Of a stretch of 37,214 nt of DNA, positions 33,239 through 37,214 are shown piece after piece. The position numbers and the translations under genes are program-made. Each line of letters begins with the position of its first letter. Position 1 is the stretch's first letter. Source of the stretch: Oceaniglobus ichthyenteri (GTDB taxonomy: Bacteria > Pseudomonadota > Alphaproteobacteria > Rhodobacterales > Rhodobacteraceae). A model generated the notes under the pieces. That model saw only the letters and a program-made list of their open reading frames with translations. It did no database searches and had not been told where the DNA came from. Where the stretch lies: NCBI RefSeq assembly GCF_003057885.1, contig NZ_QAGK01000021.1, forward strand, positions 1-37,214, given 5' to 3'.

Positions 33239-35368
33239 ATGACAATTTCACCAGACACTTCAACCAAAAGAGACGGGGTGGCCTGTCTGCTGGCGCCCAG
33301 ATCCATCGCGATCATCGGTGTGTCGCAGGATTTCAACAAACTGAACGGCCGGGTGATGAAATTCCTGCTTGAAAAGGGCTATGAGGGCGAAATTTTCCCG
33401 ATCAACCCGAAATACCAGGAGGTGGGCGGGCGGCGCTGTTATCCCAGCATTTCCGATCTGCCCGGCCCTGTCGATCTGGCCGTTCTGTCGATCCCGGCGC
33501 GTATGGTCGCGGACGAGCTGGAAAATGCCGGGCGGCAAGGTGTGCGCGCCGCGGTCGTGTTCAGTTCGGGGTTTGGCGAAATGGGCGAAGAGGGCAAGGC
33601 GCTGGAAGAGCAGATCCTTGACATCGCACGGCGCCATGACATCCGGCTGTGCGGCCCCAATACCCTGGGCCTGATCAACAGCTTTGAAAAGGTCTATGCC
33701 ACCTTCACCCAGTTCGGGATGGGCGAAACGCCCAGCGGACCAATCGGGTTTGTCACCCAGTCGGGGGCCTTTGGCACCGCGATTGCTGCCTTGGCGCGGC
33801 GGCGGGGGCTGGGCCTTGGGTATTTTGTCAACACCGGCAATGAATCCGATGTCACCTTTGCCGATGTCGCCACCCATGTGATGGCCGATGAGCGGATCAG
33901 GGTCGGCGCGGGATATATCGAAGGTCTGAAAGACGGGCCCGGCTTTGTCGAGGTGGCGAAAAACGCCCTTGAGGCGGGCAAACCCTTTGTCGTGACCAAG
34001 GTGGGGCGCACCGCGTCGGGCGCGCGCGCGGCCGCCTCGCACACCGGATCATTGGCCGGGGAACACCGGGTGTTTGAAGGCATTTCAAACCAGTTCGGGG
34101 TTTGCCGGGCGCGCAACGAAGAACAGATGCTGGATCTGGTGGATATGTTTTCCACCACCCCGGTGCCCCGGGGGCGGCGCGTGGCGATCATCACCCAATC
34201 GGGGGGGGCGGGCGTGTTGATGACCGACCGCGCCGCCGATCTGGGGCTTGAGGTGCCGGATCTGGCCCCAACAACCAAGGCGCGCCTGGCCGAGGTGCTG
34301 CCGTCCTTCGCCGCACTTGGCAATCCGGTGGATGTGACGGCCCAGTTCATTTCCGACCCCTCAATGTTGAAGGAAAGCGTCAAGGCGGTGCTGGCCGACC
34401 CCAACATTGATATTGCGGCGATCTGGCTGCAACTGATGGATGGGTTTGTTGAACCGCTGACGCAGATTTTCCGCGAACTTCTGGCCGAAACCGAAAAACC
34501 GTTTGTGGTGGCCTGGGTTGCGGCGCCCGAACACGGGCTGAAGGCGCTGCGCGATCTGGGCATCTGCACCCTGCGCGGCGGCGAACCGGTGATCGACGCC
34601 ATCGATGCGCTGTGCACCTGGGGCACGGCGCGCGATCGCTGGGCCGCCGACGCACCCGCCCGGGCGGCGCGGGTGTTGCCGGATCCGGGCCTGAGCGGTG
34701 GGCGCGGGCAGTTGGGCTCTGACATTGCGGGGGCCTGTCTTGAGGCGGCAGGCGTGCCATTGGCGCGCGCCCGTCTGGCCAAGGATGCCGAAGCCGCCGT
34801 TACCGCCGCCGACACGCTGGGATATCCTGTCGCGCTGAAGATTGAATCCCCCGACATTGCCCACAAGACCGAACTGGACGGCGTCGAAATCGGCCTTGCC
34901 GACGCCGATGCGGTGCGCGCGGCGGGCAACCGGATTCTGGCCCGGGCGCGCGAACTGGCCCCGAATGCGCGGCTGTCGGGCCTGTTGGTGCAGGAAATGA
35001 AATCCGGCACGGTCGATCTGGTGGTCGGGCTGCGCAACGATCCGGTGTTTGGAATGGTGGTGATGGTGGGCCTTGGCGGCATTCTGGTCGAGGTTCTGGA
35101 GGATGTGGCATTCCGCAAGGCCCCCGTGACCGAGGCAGAGGCCGATGAGATGCTGTCGCGGTTGCGCGGTGCGGCGATTCTGGATGGGGTGCGCGGCAAG
35201 CCCGGCGTGGATCGCGCGATGGTGTCGCGGTTCATTGCGCGGGTATCGGAATTTGGCGCCGCCAACGCCGCCCACCTGGAAGAGCTTGATCTGAATCCCG
35301 TTCTGGCGGGCCCCGAAGAAATTGTCGCGGTCGATTGGCTGCTGGTGGAAAAACAGGAACAGGAGTGA
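33239..35368 (+). CDS. NDP-forming acyl-CoA synthetase (ACD-like)
   Basis: A 709-residue single-chain enzyme activating an organic acid to its CoA ester with NTP, releasing NDP. Order: CoA-binding domain (about 15-110), ligase-CoA domains with phospho-His268 in ASHTGSLAG and THQSG-like VTQSGAFGT, then a C-terminal ATP-grasp domain with the second relay His in SPDIAHKTELDGV. Start ATG 33239 follows GGAG; an in-frame start at 33146 would overlap the hydratase. Next gene starts 4 bp after its stop. Substrate unknown, probably the acid imported by TctABC. Confidence 0.92.
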   Translation: MTISPDTSTKRDGVACLLAPRSIAIIGVSQDFNKLNGRVMKFLLEKGYEGEIFPINPKYQEVGGRRCYPSISDLPGPVDLAVLSIPARMVADELENAGRQGVRAAVVFSSGFGEMGEEGKALEEQILDIARRHDIRLCGPNTLGLINSFEKVYATFTQFGMGETPSGPIGFVTQSGAFGTAIAALARRRGLGLGYFVNTGNESDVTFADVATHVMADERIRVGAGYIEGLKDGPGFVEVAKNALEAGKPFVVTKVGRTASGARAAASHTGSLAGEHRVFEGISNQFGVCRARNEEQMLDLVDMFSTTPVPRGRRVAIITQSGGAGVLMTDRAADLGLEVPDLAPTTKARLAEVLPSFAALGNPVDVTAQFISDPSMLKESVKAVLADPNIDIAAIWLQLMDGFVEPLTQIFRELLAETEKPFVVAWVAAPEHGLKALRDLGICTLRGGEPVIDAIDALCTWGTARDRWAADAPARAARVLPDPGLSGGRGQLGSDIAGACLEAAGVPLARARLAKDAEAAVTAADTLGYPVALKIESPDIAHKTELDGVEIGLADADAVRAAGNRILARARELAPNARLSGLLVQEMKSGTVDLVVGLRNDPVFGMVVMVGLGGILVEVLEDVAFRKAPVTEAEADEMLSRLRGAAILDGVRGKPGVDRAMVSRFIARVSEFGAANAAHLEELDLNPVLAGPEEIVAVDWLLVEKQEQE

Positions 35369-35372
35369 CGTG

Positions 35373-36581
35373 ATGAAAGGCAAGACAGCCATCGCAGGGG
35401 TGGGGCGCACGCCCTACAGCCGGGCCAAACCCGATGAACGGATCCTGACCGTTGACGAATATATCGCCTGGGCGGCGGAACTGGCGCTGGAAAGTGCGGG
35501 CATGTCGAAAAAGGATTTCGACGGTCAGGGCTTTGCCGTCTCCCACGCCGAAGCGGCCCACACGGTCAACTGGGCCTCGGCCACGGCCGAAAACCTGGGC
35601 TTGTCGCCCAAGTCAATTCTGCGCGGCGATCAGGGCGGGGCCAGTGCCGCATCGCTTTTGGTGCGGGCCTCGGCGATGATCGAGGCGGGCGTCGTTGACC
35701 GGTTTCTGATCGTGGGTGCCGATACCCCGCTGACGATCCCGTCGATTGCGCCGGGCCTGCCCCTGTCGCCCGAACGCACCCGCGGGGTGTATTGGGATTT
35801 TCAGGGCCCGTTCGGCGTGATGGGCGCCACCGCGCAATTCGCCATGAGCCAGCGGCGCTATATGGAACAGGCCGGAATTACCGAACAGCAACTTGGCAAG
35901 ATCGCATCCACCACCCGGTATCACGCATCGCTGAACCCCGGCGCAATTTACCGCACGCCCTATGATGTCGAGGAATACATGGCATCGCGGATGCTGTCCG
36001 ATCCGATCCGCCTTTATGATTGCGTGCCGATGGTGAATGGCGGGCTGGCCTATATCGTGACCTCGGCCAAGACCGCGCGCGCCGCGGTCGAGCGGCCGGC
36101 CTTTATGCTGGGCCATGCCGAGTTGAACAACTATTACGCCGGGCCGCGCAGCCACCCCGACATCACCGGCACCGGCTTTATCGAAACCGGGCCCGAGGCC
36201 TTTGCCATGGCCGGGATCACGCCAAAGGATGTGGATGTGTTCCTGCCCTATGACGATTATCCCTTTGTCGTCATGTTGCAACTGGAACACTATGGATTTT
36301 GCAAACGCGGCGAAGGCGGGCAATACGTCGAAAACACCGATTTCACCTTCAGGGGTGATCTGCCCCTGTCCACCGATGGCGGGCAGTTGTCGGGCGGGCA
36401 ACCGGGGGGCGCGATTGGCGGCTTCATGCCCATCGTCGAGGCCGTGACCCAGATCCGCGGCGAGGGTGGCGAACGCCAGGTCAAGGATGCGCAGATCGCC
36501 CTGGCCTCGGGATTTGGCGGCATCACCTATGGGCGCAACGCGCGCAGCTGCGTTTCCATCGTGTTCGGACAGGAGGGGTAG
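35373..36581 (+). CDS. Thiolase-like protein lacking catalytic Cys/His (Ltp2-like candidate retro-aldolase)
   Basis: A 402-residue thiolase-fold protein of the lipid-transfer/SCPx group. The nucleophilic Cys is absent: the loop reads RGDQGGASA (84-92). The GHP motif is GGQP, with Gln343 in place of His, and the C-terminal Cys loop is SGFGG. Kept are LEHYGFCKRGEGGQY and PYDDYPF, as in Ltp2, the aldolase partner of DUF35 proteins in steroid side-chain degradation. Classical thiolysis is therefore unlikely. Start ATG 35373, after AGGAG. DUF35 follows within 4 bp. Confidence 0.85.
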   Translation: MKGKTAIAGVGRTPYSRAKPDERILTVDEYIAWAAELALESAGMSKKDFDGQGFAVSHAEAAHTVNWASATAENLGLSPKSILRGDQGGASAASLLVRASAMIEAGVVDRFLIVGADTPLTIPSIAPGLPLSPERTRGVYWDFQGPFGVMGATAQFAMSQRRYMEQAGITEQQLGKIASTTRYHASLNPGAIYRTPYDVEEYMASRMLSDPIRLYDCVPMVNGGLAYIVTSAKTARAAVERPAFMLGHAELNNYYAGPRSHPDITGTGFIETGPEAFAMAGITPKDVDVFLPYDDYPFVVMLQLEHYGFCKRGEGGQYVENTDFTFRGDLPLSTDGGQLSGGQPGGAIGGFMPIVEAVTQIRGEGGERQVKDAQIALASGFGGITYGRNARSCVSIVFGQEG

Positions 36582-36585
36582 ACCC

Positions 36586-37014
36586 ATGAGCAAGACCATC
36601 ACCGGAACACCGCTGCCGGAAATCACCGACCAGACCAGACCATTCTGGGACGCGGCCAATGAAAACAAACTGGTCATGCAGAAATGCACCCGGTGCGGCA
36701 CGGTCAATTTTCCACCCAAACCCTGGTGCATCGAATGCGGCAGCCGCGATATCCCCTGGACCGAAGTCGGGCCAGGCGGCACCGTCTATTCCTTTACCAT
36801 CAGCCGCAGCGTGGCAATGAACTGGCCCGACTGGGACAAACAGCTGCCGGTTATCCTGTGTCTTGTCGATGTTGATGACGGGGCGCGGATGTATGCCCAG
36901 GTGGTGGATTGCGCGCCTGAAAAAATCGCCATCGGCATGCGGCTCAAGGCCACCTTTGCCCCGATCGGCGATGGGGTGTCGATCCCCAAATTCGTGCCTG
37001 CCGACACGGCATGA
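36586..37014 (+). CDS. DUF35 zinc-ribbon/OB-fold partner protein
   Basis: A 142-residue protein with a rubredoxin-like zinc ribbon (Cys34-x-x-Cys37 and Cys48-x-x-Cys51) and a C-terminal OB fold (GTVYSFTISRS to TFAPIGDG). DUF35 proteins bind acyl-CoA and form complexes with thiolase-like partners such as Ltp2. ATG 36586 follows AGGAGG. It is coupled to the preceding gene and precedes, across the junction, the gcdH-like gene by 125 bp. Confidence 0.92.
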   Translation: MSKTITGTPLPEITDQTRPFWDAANENKLVMQKCTRCGTVNFPPKPWCIECGSRDIPWTEVGPGGTVYSFTISRSVAMNWPDWDKQLPVILCLVDVDDGARMYAQVVDCAPEKIAIGMRLKATFAPIGDGVSIPKFVPADTA

Positions 37015-37087
37015 TCGGGGCCTGACCCTTTGCCAACAGGTTGTGCGCTCTGCGCCTTGCGGATCGCACGACCGTCTTTTCAGGGAA

Positions 37088-37214
37088 CCCGGGCGGCGGC
37101 CTGTTCAAATTTCACCCCTGCCAAATCAAGGTCAAACCGATGACATTTACAGAACCCGCCCGCGAAACCCTTGATCGGGCACGGATGAAAGGCGCAAGTT
37201 TCAATTGGGAAGAT
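37088..37214. repeat. Terminal direct repeat, right copy, with start of the gcdH-like gene
   Basis: Exact copy of 1-127. The gcdH ATG here is at 37140; the ORF runs off the end only because the circle was cut. Not a second gene. Confidence 0.95.

Noticed and set aside
33694-35265. 523-residue minus-strand ORF opposite the acyl-CoA synthetase
   Set aside because: Ser/Arg/Ala-rich shadow without domain, opposite a well-conserved gene.
37140-37214. Second copy of the gcdH-like gene start
   Set aside because: Part of the exact 127-base overlap from cutting a circle; not a duplication.
1-37214. CRISPR array, tRNA or rRNA genes, prophage, conjugation genes
   Set aside because: No spaced identical repeats, no RNA gene signatures and no relaxase, T4SS or phage structural proteins were found.

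Overview
The window is one complete circular replicon. Bases 1-127 recur exactly at 37088-37214, the overlap expected when a circular contig is cut open, so the real molecule is about 37,087 bp. It has its own replication and partition region (iterons, an RPA-type RepA, ParA and a small ParB-like partner) plus a serine resolvase. I see no relaxase, conjugation genes, phage genes, rRNA or tRNA. The high G+C, Rhodobacter-type polyol operon order, norCBQD cluster with an NnrR-type regulator, RPA-type replicon and TctABC transporter point to a Rhodobacterales (Roseobacter/Paracoccaceae) alphaproteobacterium.

Layout: (1) 53-1270, a glutaryl-CoA-dehydrogenase-like gene, which across the circle junction is the last gene of the 32.4-37.0 kb operon. 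(2) 1.3-2.1 kb, a serine resolvase with a candidate res region. (3) 2.1-9.7 kb, minus strand, a sorbitol/mannitol operon lacI-smoE-smoF-smoG-smoK-smoS-mtlK in which smoE and smoG are broken by three point lesions. (4) 9.8-18.6 kb, a nitrite-to-N2O module: paz-nirK-nirV leftward, nnrR, a DUF1858 gene and norCBQD plus two small membrane proteins rightward, with NnrR boxes. (5) 18.6-20.1 kb, an NO-stress unit: group III truncated haemoglobin, NsrR and a DUF454 membrane protein with two matching NsrR-like operators. (6) 20.1-22.7 kb, origin, repA, parA and parB-like gene. (7) 22.8-37.1 kb plus 53-1270, a CoA-thioester catabolic region: thiolase, SauS-like acylating aldehyde dehydrogenase, metallophosphoesterase with an unknown C-terminal half, crotonase, TctABC carboxylate transporter, and a divergent operon of enoyl-CoA hydratase, NDP-forming acyl-CoA synthetase, degenerate thiolase, DUF35 protein and GcdH-like dehydrogenase.

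How it may work: NirK (fed by pseudoazurin) and NorCB carry out NO2- to NO to N2O. NnrR senses NO and NsrR controls protection. No nitrate or N2O reductase is present, so this is a partial denitrification cassette. In the catabolic region no 3-hydroxyacyl-CoA dehydrogenase is encoded. The thiolase-like protein next to DUF35 has lost its catalytic Cys and His, as in the Ltp2/ChsH2 retro-aldolases of steroid side-chain degradation. I infer an aldolytic beta-oxidation route: acid uptake, CoA activation, dehydrogenation, hydration, retro-aldol cleavage to acetyl-CoA plus an aldehyde, then CoA-acylating oxidation of the aldehyde. This is the most novel candidate system here; the substrate is unknown, a short dicarboxylate or sulfonate analogue being the best guess.
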